Source of the DNA: an uncultured Flavobacteriales bacterium
GTDB lineage: Bacteria > Bacteroidota > Bacteroidia > Flavobacteriales > Crocinitomicaceae
Assembly (NCBI GenBank): GCA_946480815.1
Contig: CAMLLB010000005.1
Span: forward strand, 58,373-122,372
Length of the DNA stretch: 64,000 nucleotides
Direction: 5' to 3'
Below the pieces are notes generated by a model. That model was not told the DNA's origin. It ran no database searches and saw nothing but the letters and a program-made list of their open reading frames with translations. A program made the position numbers and the translations under genes. Shown piece by piece: positions 7,777 through 16,026 of this stretch (its first letter is position 1; each line of letters starts with the position of its first letter).

Positions 7777-10629
7777 ATGAATATGGAAACATTTGTAAAT
7801 AGGATCGTGAGTCATATGGACGAGCATGGGCTGAATTTTCAGACCGCATGCATCGTTGTTCCATCCGAACGGATGATTGCCTATTTACAGCGTGCATTCT
7901 ATGAATTTTATCAGAAGCCGATCTTGTCGCCGAAAATTATTACAATCGATCGGTGGATCCAGGATATCAACCCCATTCCGGTATTGGATAAAACCAGTTT
8001 GCTATTTGAATTGTATGAGTTGTTCAGGAAAGATCCGGTTGAAATCAATGTGGACTCCTTCGATTCTTTTATGGCCTGGGGACAAATCCTCTTAAGTGAT
8101 TTTGATGAAATAGACCGTTACCTGGTACCGGCCGACCAACTTTTTAAGAACTTACGGGATATTCGTGAAATCGAGAATTGGTCTTTTAATTCGGAAGAGC
8201 TGTCAAAAGGCCAGATCCAGTTCATGGCTTTCTGGGATAAATTGAAACCTTATTATTTTGCACTGGAAGAGCGGCTGAAATCAAAATCAGTGACTACCAA
8301 GGGAAAGGCTTACCGCTACCTGGCGAATAACATCGATCTGGCTTTCGCAAACGACAAAGATGCCCAATTTGTATTTGCAGGATTCAATGCCCTTTCAGAA
8401 TCGGAAATCTCCATTATGAAACAGCTCTCCATAATGGGAAGAGCTTCCATTCTGATGGATTCGGACGCATTTTATTTCAACGACGGAATTCACGAGGCCG
8501 GGCAATTTCAGCGTGATCTATGCAAAAGATTGGAGTTGAAAACATTGCCGTTTATTGAGAATCATCTGAGCACAAAAGAAATGCACATTCGTGTGGTGGA
8601 ATGCCCACAATTTACTTCTCAAGCCCAGGTAGTAGGAAGCGAATTGAAAAAACTGAATTCCACCCAGTTGAATGAAACCCTGGTCCTTTTGGCCGATGAA
8701 AGTTTATTGAGTTCTATCCTGAAACACCTTCCGGCAGAAATCGGTCAGGCAAATATTACCGTGGGTTTGCCTTTGAGACAAACTTCTTTACGGTCTTGGG
8801 TAGACCTGATTTTCCGCTTGCAGGAATCTTTTTTGAGAAGGGGAAACTCGAGCATTTATTACCGCGATTTTATTCAATTTGCGCATCATCCCTTTATTTT
8901 GGGAGTGCTTTCGGCAGAAGAAAAAAAGGAAATCCAGGAAATCGAATCCCGGATTATCAATCACAACTGGCATTTTTTGGACCGTAAAAAACTGGATCTG
9001 AGTGAGCGATTGTCGGAATTGAATAAGCTGATCTTTGAACCCTGGAAAAACGATTGGTTAAAGGGAATCCAGGTGATTCAGCAATTGAATGAAAAACTGG
9101 ATCTGTGGCTGGAAGAAAAGAATGAATTGGAACGCGCAATTGTTCGCAGGTTTGCACATGCAACGATTGTTTTGCAAAATATTATGACTACACAATCCCC
9201 GCAGATGAGTATTTCGTCCTTCCGGAACCTGTTCAATGGGAACTGGAGCAACGAAACGATTGCTTACTTTGGGAATCCACTCGAAGGTTTGCAGATCATG
9301 GGGCTGTTGGAAACACGTGGATTGGATTTCAAGCGTATTTTTGTTTTCGGGTTGAATGAAGGAGCCATGCCACCTCAAAATGCTATCAACACCATTATTC
9401 CAATGGATTTGAGAAAGTATTTCGGGTTACCGACCCCGCGTGAAAAACAGGGGTTGTTTGCACACCATTTTTACCGGTTGCTGCATCATGCTGAAGAAAT
9501 GCTGATTACTTATTCGAGTGCTTCGGAATCGGTGGGATCAAGTGAACCAAGCAGGTACATTCAACAGATCGAATTGGAACTGGCACAGATCAATCCGAAT
9601 GTTCACGTTCAAAAATCGTTCTATACAGCCGGAAACAAGGAAAAAGTCGGAACTACGCTCATTGAAAAAACAGATGAGATCATTGATCGCATTTATGAAG
9701 TTCTGAGCGGAGGAATCAGTTTCTCAATGCTGGACAAATTTATGGGATGTCCGTTGGATTTCTATTATCGTTATGTCCTGCGTTTTGGTGAGGAAAATAA
9801 AGTAGAGGAAGACATTGAGAGCAGTACCCTGGGAACGATTATTCACTATGTACTGGAGAATTTGTTTGCACCGTTTATTGATCAGTTCGATGAAAACGGG
9901 AGGAAAATTTCAGGAAAAGTAGTAACGGAGGAAGACTTGCTCCGAATGGAAAAAGACGTTCCGCTGCTGGTAAGTAAAAGCTTCGAGTTGCATTTTTCCG
10001 AAGACCGGAATTCCTGGCAAACCGGAACAAACCATATCAATTTCGAAGTAGCAAAAGAAATGGTGCAGAACGTACTGCGCAGAGACCGGACTATTTTAAA
10101 GGAAAATCCTCAAAAAGCTTTATTTATTCTTGGCCTGGAAAGAAGGTTGGAAACGGTAATCCCGATCAGTGTTTCAGATTCGACAAAGCAAATTGAGGTT
10201 CGTCTTTCCGGAATTTGTGACCGGATAGATCAATTTGATGGGGTGCACCGTATCATTGATTACAAATCCGGAAGTGTAAGTCAGGATAAAGTGGAACTGA
10301 AGAGAACCGCCAGCCAGGAAAGTTACGAGGAGGCGATTTTAACGAACCGGCGCAAAGGGAGTTCCAATCAGAAACACGTACTGCAATTGTTAATCTATTG
10401 CTACCTCTACTACAAGGAAACAGGTATTTTAACCGATCAGGCCGGTATTTTTTCTTTCCGGTCGATTAAGGAAAGCCCGCATTTTTTGAAGTTGCCGGAA
10501 GATATTCGAAAAGAGGATATTCCTGAATTCCTGGAGCAAATTTTAAAGCAAACCATTTCGGATATGCTGGACCAGAGTGTTCCGTTCGAGCATAACAAAG
10601 ATTCGAAATTTTGCGCATATTGCAATTGA
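7777..10629 (+). CDS. PD-(D/E)XK nuclease family protein, AddB-like
   Basis: 950 residues. The N-terminus (ACIVVPSERMIAYLQRAF) resembles the degenerate helicase start of AddB/RexB. It continues with ETRGLDFKRIFVFGLNEGAMP, typical of UvrD-like motifs in AddB, and PTPREKQGLFAHHFYRLLHHA. The C-terminal nuclease domain has CPLDFYYRYVLRFGE, then GTIIHYVLENLF, CDRIDQFDG and IDYKSG, which supply the His, Asp and DxK catalytic elements. The protein probably takes part in double-strand end processing; its AddA partner is not in the window. It ends FCAYCN, so only two of the three C-terminal cysteines expected for an AddB-type iron-sulfur cluster are present, plus the Cys in GCPLDF. ATG at 7777 or 7783 can serve as start. 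Confidence 0.85.
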   Translation: MNMETFVNRIVSHMDEHGLNFQTACIVVPSERMIAYLQRAFYEFYQKPILSPKIITIDRWIQDINPIPVLDKTSLLFELYELFRKDPVEINVDSFDSFMAWGQILLSDFDEIDRYLVPADQLFKNLRDIREIENWSFNSEELSKGQIQFMAFWDKLKPYYFALEERLKSKSVTTKGKAYRYLANNIDLAFANDKDAQFVFAGFNALSESEISIMKQLSIMGRASILMDSDAFYFNDGIHEAGQFQRDLCKRLELKTLPFIENHLSTKEMHIRVVECPQFTSQAQVVGSELKKLNSTQLNETLVLLADESLLSSILKHLPAEIGQANITVGLPLRQTSLRSWVDLIFRLQESFLRRGNSSIYYRDFIQFAHHPFILGVLSAEEKKEIQEIESRIINHNWHFLDRKKLDLSERLSELNKLIFEPWKNDWLKGIQVIQQLNEKLDLWLEEKNELERAIVRRFAHATIVLQNIMTTQSPQMSISSFRNLFNGNWSNETIAYFGNPLEGLQIMGLLETRGLDFKRIFVFGLNEGAMPPQNAINTIIPMDLRKYFGLPTPREKQGLFAHHFYRLLHHAEEMLITYSSASESVGSSEPSRYIQQIELELAQINPNVHVQKSFYTAGNKEKVGTTLIEKTDEIIDRIYEVLSGGISFSMLDKFMGCPLDFYYRYVLRFGEENKVEEDIESSTLGTIIHYVLENLFAPFIDQFDENGRKISGKVVTEEDLLRMEKDVPLLVSKSFELHFSEDRNSWQTGTNHINFEVAKEMVQNVLRRDRTILKENPQKALFILGLERRLETVIPISVSDSTKQIEVRLSGICDRIDQFDGVHRIIDYKSGSVSQDKVELKRTASQESYEEAILTNRRKGSSNQKHVLQLLIYCYLYYKETGILTDQAGIFSFRSIKESPHFLKLPEDIRKEDIPEFLEQILKQTISDMLDQSVPFEHNKDSKFCAYCN

Positions 10630-10663
10630 TTAGGTCCCGGGAAAAGTGTTCGGAGCCTGACTT

Positions 10664-10706
10664 TGTGAGCATCCCGATAGTTATCGGGATAGTAAATAGG
10701 TTTACA
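10664..10706 (+). repeat. CCCGATA hairpin repeat, copy 2
   Basis: Contains CCCGATAGTTATCGGG, a 7-bp stem with a 2-nt centre. It is preceded by TGTGAGCAT and followed by ATAGTAAATAGGTTTAC. Aligns with 1974-2016 and, like that copy, sits just before a 26-mer unit. Confidence 0.65.
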
Positions 10707-10750
10707 GGAACGGCCAGACTCGTTGAAAATGAGTCGATTAGAGTAATTTT

Positions 10751-10776
10751 ATGAACCAGTTAACTAAAAGGTTTAC
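10751..10776 (+). repeat. 26-nt repeat, copy 4
   Basis: Ends CAGTTAACTAAAAGGTTTAC, identical to the 2185-2210 copy across its last 18 nt. Lies 100 nt upstream of the lipoprotein gene. Confidence 0.85.
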
Positions 10777-10878
10777 CTGTGGTGTTTAATTCGTTGATTT
10801 TCAATGAAAAAACAATGAAATCCCCTTCTTTTTTGTAACATTTGCAGCATCCTGGGATTTAAACCTAAAACTGAAATC

Positions 10879-11580
10879 ATGCAGCTAAAACTTTTCTCAC
10901 TTATTATTCTTTGTTTTGTACTTCCCGGCTGTCTTGAAAACAAGGCGGAAGTTAAAGGAAAGATGAACCTGCCTCCATACGCGGACCTCATCTTATCAGT
11001 AGAAAAACAACGGGTAGCTTTTCAAAAGGAATACCAGGAAGCAGATGAGTCGGATCAAATTGCTATTGAAGAAGAGGCAGCATCTTATCTCCTGGAAAAG
11101 ATCACACATGATTTTTTCGATCGGTGGTACGGGACCGAATGGGATTTTAACGGAACAACACGTACTCCGAGACAGGGAAAAATAGCGTGTGGTTATTTCA
11201 TTACGACGGTACTTTCAGATGCCGGATTTAAAATTCCGCGTGTCAAGTGGGCACAGCAGGCTTCCGAATATTACATCACCCGGATGACCAGTGAAGTAAC
11301 GCGTTTCAGCAATCAAACCCCGGAATACATGAAAAATTATTTCCTCAAAAACACGGATGGATTTTATGTAGTTGGTTTGGATAGTCATGTGGGCTTTGTT
11401 TACAAAACAGGAGATGAAGTAACGTTTACTCATGCCAGCTATTACGATCCGAAAATCGGTGTTCAAACAGAGCAACTGGATGGAGATAATCCGTTTGCCA
11501 AATCGGCTTACCGGGTTGTTGGCCGGATTTTGAACAGGGAAATGGTCCGGAAATGGATTCTGGGTGAGAGTTGGAAATGA
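10879..11580 (+). CDS. lipoprotein with possible cysteine-peptidase (NlpC/P60- or CHAP-like) site
   Basis: 233 residues. A lipoprotein signal peptide (LFSLIILCFVLPGC) gives acylation at Cys18. The mature part contains KIACGYFITTVLSDAG, later DSHVGFVYKTGD, then FTHASYYDPK. A cysteine at the start of a helix followed by a histidine at the start of a strand is the layout of papain-like hydrolases such as NlpC/P60 or CHAP, so a peptidoglycan or amide hydrolase role is plausible. This is inference from motif spacing only; no family was firmly recognised. Flanked by 26-mer repeats on both sides and by a hairpin overlapping its stop codon. Confidence 0.55.
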   Translation: MQLKLFSLIILCFVLPGCLENKAEVKGKMNLPPYADLILSVEKQRVAFQKEYQEADESDQIAIEEEAASYLLEKITHDFFDRWYGTEWDFNGTTRTPRQGKIACGYFITTVLSDAGFKIPRVKWAQQASEYYITRMTSEVTRFSNQTPEYMKNYFLKNTDGFYVVGLDSHVGFVYKTGDEVTFTHASYYDPKIGVQTEQLDGDNPFAKSAYRVVGRILNREMVRKWILGESWK

Positions 11581-11609
11581 TTTTCAGGCATTATTTAATC
11601 CTGAAAATC
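11579..11609. terminator. hairpin overlapping the lipoprotein stop codon
   Basis: GATTTTCAGG (11579-11588) and CCTGAAAATC (11600-11609) form a perfect 10-bp stem with an 11-nt loop. No T-run follows, so it may be an mRNA 3'-end structure rather than a full intrinsic terminator. Confidence 0.5.
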
Positions 11610-11677
11610 AATGCTACAGTGAGCTATTCGCAATATAGGGGACATGCAACTTGAAAAGGGAAGAAGTTCCTTATTCT

Positions 11678-11703
11678 GTGAACGAATTAACTAAAAGGTT
11701 TAC
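11678..11703 (+). repeat. 26-nt repeat, copy 5
   Basis: GTGAACGAATTAACTAAAAG followed by GTTTAC. Same family and orientation as the copies at 2065-2210 and 10751. Lies between the convergent lipoprotein and DUF3109 genes. Confidence 0.85.
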
Positions 11704-11739
11704 AAATAGGATATGGGACATTGAAGATCAATTATCTGA

Positions 11740-12324
11740 TCATTCCCTCTCCTCATTCCTTAATGCCTCATCAATTCCTTCCAGATCAGCATAGAATTCT
11801 TCACCAAACGCTCGAATAAGCGGTTCGCGCAGAAACTTGTACACCGGAACGTCCAATTTTTCACCACAGGCACATGCCGGTTTACAGATATCCCATTCCT
11901 CATAATTCAACGCAACTCCCTCGCTCAGTTTCTTTACACGAATAGGGTACAAATGACAGGAAATCGGCTTTTTCCAGGTCGTTTTCCCCGATAAATAAGC
12001 TTGTTCGATTGCACATTTGGTAATTCCCTGTTCATCGAAATAAACAAAAGCGCATTCTTTTCCATCAACCAAAGTCGTTGCAGGCTCATTCCATTGATCC
12101 ATGTAAAAAACACCTGATTCCTGAACGGCTTCAATTCCTTCAGGTCGCATAAACGGAATCACATCATCCAGGATTTCTTCCATGATGTCCACCTCCTCTA
12201 AAGTAAGTGGTGCTCCGGCATCGCCTTCAACACAACAAGCACCTTTGCAGGCATTCAGGTCACATACAAATTTGCGGTCGAATACCTCTGTGGAAATTAA
12301 TTTATCATCTATCGCTACGATCAT
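11740..12324 (-). CDS. DUF3109 family protein
   Basis: 194 residues. The N-terminus has VCDLNACKGACCVEGDAGAPLT, a cysteine cluster typical of DUF3109. More cysteines follow (KECAFVYFD, KCAIEQAY, SCHLYPIRV, ICKPACACGEK). The set looks like a metal- or iron-sulfur-binding site, as in the related CxxxxxCC (YkgJ-like) proteins; the biochemical role is unknown. It is the last of three minus-strand genes, 8 nt after the HAD gene. Confidence 0.9.
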   Translation of the reverse strand: MIVAIDDKLISTEVFDRKFVCDLNACKGACCVEGDAGAPLTLEEVDIMEEILDDVIPFMRPEGIEAVQESGVFYMDQWNEPATTLVDGKECAFVYFDEQGITKCAIEQAYLSGKTTWKKPISCHLYPIRVKKLSEGVALNYEEWDICKPACACGEKLDVPVYKFLREPLIRAFGEEFYADLEGIDEALRNEERE

Positions 12325-12332
12325 ACTACAAG

Positions 12333-12989
12333 TTACTTAAAGGAATTGATAAGGTCAATTAAATCATTGAATTGTGCATCAGCCAGGATCAGTTTCGGTT
12401 CCGGATGATGCGTCTTTTCAGGGACACAAAACACGGTCATACGGGCAGCTTTTCCTGATATGATCCCATTCAGCGAATCTTCAATGACCAAACAGCGTCT
12501 TGGATCTAATCCCAGGTTTTTTGCTGCCGTCAAATATACTGCCGGGTGAGGTTTCCCGAATAATTCGTATTCCGCCGAATGGACGGTTTGAAAGAAATGT
12601 CTGATTTGTAAAGTGTCTAAAATACAATCGATCAAAACCTGGTAGGAAGAGGTAGCAAGACCAATTTTCAAACCTTTCGAAGCAAAGAATTCCAGGGATT
12701 CAACAACACCGGGTAAAGGAGTTGCACGTTCGGTCAATAATTCGATCATGCGCTGAACGATGGCATGTTCCACATCTTTTGGACTTGCCTCCTGCCATGG
12801 AGAAACGTGATACCAATAGGCAGTTACTTCATCAATGCGCAATCCGACAGTGCGTTGAAAATCTTCTTTGGTAAGCGGGCAACCAACACTTCTGAATACA
12901 TCTTCCATGGCAATTTTCCACAAAGGCTCGGAGTCTGTGAGCACCCCGTCCATATCATAGATAACGCCATCAAAATTGCTTAAGGTCAT
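12333..12989 (-). CDS. HAD-superfamily phosphatase, hexitol/sugar-phosphatase type
   Basis: 218 residues. HAD motif I is YDMDGVLTDSEPLWK with the two catalytic aspartates. Motif II is ATSSYQV, motif III the lysine in GKPHPAVYLTAAK, and motif IV VIEDSLNGI. The capped subfamily with DSEPLW resembles HxpB/YniC, which hydrolyses sugar phosphates such as 2-deoxyglucose-6-phosphate. The substrate is not fixed by the sequence. Its start overlaps the upstream beta-propeller gene by 4 nt (ATGA), indicating coupling. Confidence 0.9.
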   Translation of the reverse strand: MTLSNFDGVIYDMDGVLTDSEPLWKIAMEDVFRSVGCPLTKEDFQRTVGLRIDEVTAYWYHVSPWQEASPKDVEHAIVQRMIELLTERATPLPGVVESLEFFASKGLKIGLATSSYQVLIDCILDTLQIRHFFQTVHSAEYELFGKPHPAVYLTAAKNLGLDPRRCLVIEDSLNGIISGKAARMTVFCVPEKTHHPEPKLILADAQFNDLIDLINSFK

Positions 12990-13858
12990 TTTTTGCTTTC
13001 TGTGCTCCTCCGCTGAAGTTTCGGCGAAGACGCTGGTTTAATGATGTACATGTTTCCACCTCCCACGAATTTTTGACGTTCATCCGCTACGTAGATTTTT
13101 CCGTTCGGATGCACGGCAATCGCTTCTTTTTGGGTAATCGGAAGAAGTGTTTGATGAGATTCGTATTTCGCCCGGCCATTATCAAACGTATGAATGATCA
13201 CACGATTGTAAGTCAGGAGATACAGTTTGTCATTCCGGATATCTGCGGAAGTTGCAGCATCTCTGAACCAGTCGCGCTTTCCAAGGACCATGTAGTACTT
13301 TTTTTGAGCCTTTTGAATTCCCGGCTTGGTTGAAAGTGTATACACAAAACATTTCCCGTCAAAAGGTTCCGAACGGCATTTGGTGAACAAATACAACGAA
13401 TCGTTGTAAAAACTCATCGCCTCACAGTCGTAATATTTTTCGGCTAATTTCGGAGGAAAATCTTTTTGTTCGGGATAAGCGAATTCGATAAATCTGGCTT
13501 CGACATCCTGGTTATCAAGGACTTTTTTCAGGTTTACTTTCAGGATCTTTAAATCTTTGCGCGTATTGCCGTTGTTTCCAAAATCTCCCAGGTATAAATG
13601 ACCTTTATGATCTATGGCAATGTCTTCCCAATCGCTATTTTCTGCATTGGTAACATTTACTTTATGACGAATGCTGCCATCCAGGTTCAGCACGAAGATC
13701 TTAGGATCGTTGCCACCATCGTTGTGTGCGATCAGGGTACTGTCATTTGCAAAAACCCATCCCGAGATTTCTTTTAAGTCTTTCGGAAGTCGATTCGATT
13801 TTTGGACCGTTGCGGCAACAAGAAAAAGTGTTACAAGTATGAGAACAGCTAAGCGCAT
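12986..13858 (-). CDS. secreted beta-propeller-like protein (SdiA-regulated/NHL type)
   Basis: 290 residues. A short hydrophobic N-terminus (RLAVLILVTLFLVAATV) is probably a signal peptide or anchor. The body has repeated blade-like strands: STLIAHNDGGNDPKIFVLNL, NSDWEDIAIDHKGHLYLGD, YDCEAMSFYNDSLYLFTKC, KEAIAVHPNGKIYVADE. The pattern (W/Y)EDIA..LYLGDFGNN is seen in proteins annotated as SdiA-regulated or YjiK-like. No enzymatic residues stand out. First gene of the minus-strand trio; a TACTTTTG -7-like box lies at 13863-13870 on the same strand. Confidence 0.65.
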   Translation of the reverse strand: MRLAVLILVTLFLVAATVQKSNRLPKDLKEISGWVFANDSTLIAHNDGGNDPKIFVLNLDGSIRHKVNVTNAENSDWEDIAIDHKGHLYLGDFGNNGNTRKDLKILKVNLKKVLDNQDVEARFIEFAYPEQKDFPPKLAEKYYDCEAMSFYNDSLYLFTKCRSEPFDGKCFVYTLSTKPGIQKAQKKYYMVLGKRDWFRDAATSADIRNDKLYLLTYNRVIIHTFDNGRAKYESHQTLLPITQKEAIAVHPNGKIYVADERQKFVGGGNMYIIKPASSPKLQRRSTESKK

Positions 13859-13967
13859 GGTGCAAAAGTACGAAGAATGTTAGAAACAGGGAATTTGATG
13901 AAATAGCTAAATAGGAAGATAGCTACGTAGCTATGTTCAAATATTCCAAAATTCGAAAATTCCAATC

Positions 13968-14918
13968 TTAATTCAATACTGCTTCCACCCAGGATTTTCC
14001 CCACTCAGCTGTTTCAGTCTCAGACCACAATTGCGGGTAAAAAATGCGTTTTTGGAAACGCGGAGGAAGGTATTTCTGCCAGTTTGTACCACCGGTTGCA
14101 GCAATATCACCTTTGTCTTTCTGTAAGTAACGAACAGCAGATTTGTAATGCACCAAAGGCCAGTTAATATTGACATTTACATCATTCTGTTTCAAAACAT
14201 GAATGACCTCGGGTAATTCCTGATCTTCTGCCGGTAAACGCAAATAACACTGCCACAAGTTATCGTTACGCAATTTCTCACCCATTTGAATGAATTCCTC
14301 TCTGTAACGGTCCTCAAATTGAGTTAGTGTCAGGGTCTTTTTGCCCGTTTCAATATCCGTTGCTCCTTCTTTCCAGTAAATGTTCTCAAAAAGTTCAGAG
14401 ATTGGTTCTTTCCCGGTGTATTTTGCACGGTGATCTTTGTGAACCAACTGAAGGAAATCAGTTGAATGAATTTCAATTTTTCGGTATTGTGCGGATTGGA
14501 ATCCTGAAGCAGGCGCCAAAGCCAATCTGAATTTCAGGAATTGTTCACGTTGCATTCCGTCGACCATGATCTCGAAGCTTTTCGTCAAAGCTTCAAAATA
14601 ACGATTGATTCGTTGCACATGCTCAACAAAGAAAGTTGCATCTAAATTCTTACGATCTGAAATTTGCTGGAACTCATGAAGACATAGTTTGAAATACAAC
14701 TCCGTTACCTGATGATACATCAGGAAAACTACTTCATCAGGGAAGTCGGTATATGTTTTTTGCAATGACAACAAGGTGTCTACTTGAACATAATCCCAAT
14801 AATTCGGCATTCTTGAATACAACAAACTATCCAGGTATGCCACTAAATCCTGACCTTGCGCATCGTATTTCGCTTTAAGAAGAGTAATTCTTTCTAAGAT
14901 TTCAGGAGTCAATTCCAT
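13968..14918 (-). CDS. kynA: tryptophan 2,3-dioxygenase
   Basis: 316 residues. Haem enzyme that opens the indole ring of L-tryptophan to N-formylkynurenine, the first step of tryptophan breakdown. MPNYWDYVQVDTLLSLQ and VVFLMYHQVTELYFKLCLHE are the family's N-terminal substrate- and haem-pocket segments. FLKFRLALAPASGFQS contains the conserved Arg and the GFQS-type motif, and a GTNW segment follows near residues 284-287. Length fits the bacterial enzyme. It is monocistronic; a TATCTTTG -7-like box (14941-14948) lies 23 nt upstream. No other kynurenine genes are in the window. Confidence 0.93.
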   Translation of the reverse strand: MELTPEILERITLLKAKYDAQGQDLVAYLDSLLYSRMPNYWDYVQVDTLLSLQKTYTDFPDEVVFLMYHQVTELYFKLCLHEFQQISDRKNLDATFFVEHVQRINRYFEALTKSFEIMVDGMQREQFLKFRLALAPASGFQSAQYRKIEIHSTDFLQLVHKDHRAKYTGKEPISELFENIYWKEGATDIETGKKTLTLTQFEDRYREEFIQMGEKLRNDNLWQCYLRLPAEDQELPEVIHVLKQNDVNVNINWPLVHYKSAVRYLQKDKGDIAATGGTNWQKYLPPRFQKRIFYPQLWSETETAEWGKSWVEAVLN

Positions 14919-15047
14919 AGTTATTTCCAGCTTTAGGTAGCAAAGATAGGAGAAAGCAATGTATTAATCATGAACAAAAACGTTAATATTTGAACAATCT
15001 ATACTTCTATCAATTTGTTGACTAAACATTTAGCCTAAATCGATTTA

Positions 15048-15836
15048 TTATTTTGCTTTTACCAGATCATGCTTTAAGCCAGACCATTCCACCAAATGAA
15101 GCTTGATTGATCCTACCGGAATTTTGGCTTTCACCAGGATCGGAATGCGGTTTTCGTCTTTCGTAACCCAAAAACTTAAATCATCCTGTTTTTTGAATAC
15201 GCGTCCGGTTTGAACCACAGGAGCAAATTTCATACAGTTGAATTTTCCTTTACGGATAGAAATTTTCTCGTCACCCAGGTATTTTACTTTCAAAGGCCAG
15301 ATCTCATCATCCATGAAGCATTTGAATTCGAACGTGTCACCCGCTTTGGCAGATTTGAAATTCAGGGTTCTTGCATAATAGAAGGAAGAAATCATATCCT
15401 GGATTCCGGAAGGAGTATTGAAATCTTTTTCTCCGTTATGTACTTTTTGCTTGTCCTGCTTGAATGCATAATCCTGTGAAAGTTTATAACCACCTTCATT
15501 AACACGACGAACGAATTGCCATGGAAAAATTCCTTTTTTGTCGATATAACTTTCGTAAACATCATTCACCTTATAAACTGAATTGAATCCACCAAGCGTT
15601 CGGCCGGTTCCTTTGATGTGGTATAATTCTCTTGTTCCGTTTCCTTTTTTACTGGTTTCTTTTACTTCAAGAACAGCTTCACCTGCATCAATAAAACCAT
15701 AGGTAATGCGGTAACGCAGTTTTTCTCCTGTCTGGAATGAATTGTTTGAAACAGTTGGCAATGCAACTTCCTGCATACTACAAGTCAATCCGACTACTAA
15801 AAGGACTGCTGAAGAGATGATCAAACGTGTTTTCAT
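15048..15836 (-). CDS. DUF3108 domain-containing secreted protein
   Basis: 262 residues. The signal region (RLIISSAVLLVVGLTC) ends in a cysteine that could be lipidated. The mature domain begins FQTGEKLRYRITYGFIDAGEA, the DUF3108 hallmark. It continues with a beta-rich barrel including VNDVYESYIDKKGIFPWQF and FWVTKDENRIPILVKAKIPVGS. These proteins resemble outer-membrane-associated beta-barrel or LolA-like folds; function is unknown. The preceding 120 nt to kynA hold only AT-rich sequence with a TAAATCGATTTA palindrome. Confidence 0.85.
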   Translation of the reverse strand: MKTRLIISSAVLLVVGLTCSMQEVALPTVSNNSFQTGEKLRYRITYGFIDAGEAVLEVKETSKKGNGTRELYHIKGTGRTLGGFNSVYKVNDVYESYIDKKGIFPWQFVRRVNEGGYKLSQDYAFKQDKQKVHNGEKDFNTPSGIQDMISSFYYARTLNFKSAKAGDTFEFKCFMDDEIWPLKVKYLGDEKISIRKGKFNCMKFAPVVQTGRVFKKQDDLSFWVTKDENRIPILVKAKIPVGSIKLHLVEWSGLKHDLVKAK

Positions 15837-15977
15837 AACTTAATATTCTAATTTATTGAAAAAGGGGGTAACAAACTAAATGCCAAAAATCGGAGTTTTT
15901 GATTTTCATAGAAATAATTGATTTCCAGTGAAAAGATACGCTATTTCCGGAAGAATCAAAATACCTGAAATCTGGTA

Positions 15978-16008
15978 TTGAGTGAAAAGCGGGCCTCACT
16001 TACTTTTG
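15978..16008 (+). promoter_or_regulatory. Bacteroidota-type promoter of the imelysin operon
   Basis: TTG at 15978-15980, 20 nt of spacer, then TACTTTTG at 16001-16008, an exact match to TAnnTTTG. The start ATG at 16027 is 18 nt downstream of the -7 box, giving a very short leader. Confidence 0.7.
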
Positions 16009-16026
16009 TACCAAATTTTAGTACCT

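Noticed and set aside
10600..10700. Frameshift at the end of the AddB-like gene that would supply a fourth cluster cysteine
   Set aside because: A shifted frame does add a cysteine but the residues around it do not resemble the family, and many homologues may end at CxxC; left as a note in the gene entry.
15036..15047. TAAATCGATTTA palindrome, also at 53772-53783, as a shared operator
   Set aside because: Only 12 nt of low complexity, placed at the 3' end of one gene and 128 nt before another; no consistent relation to promoters.
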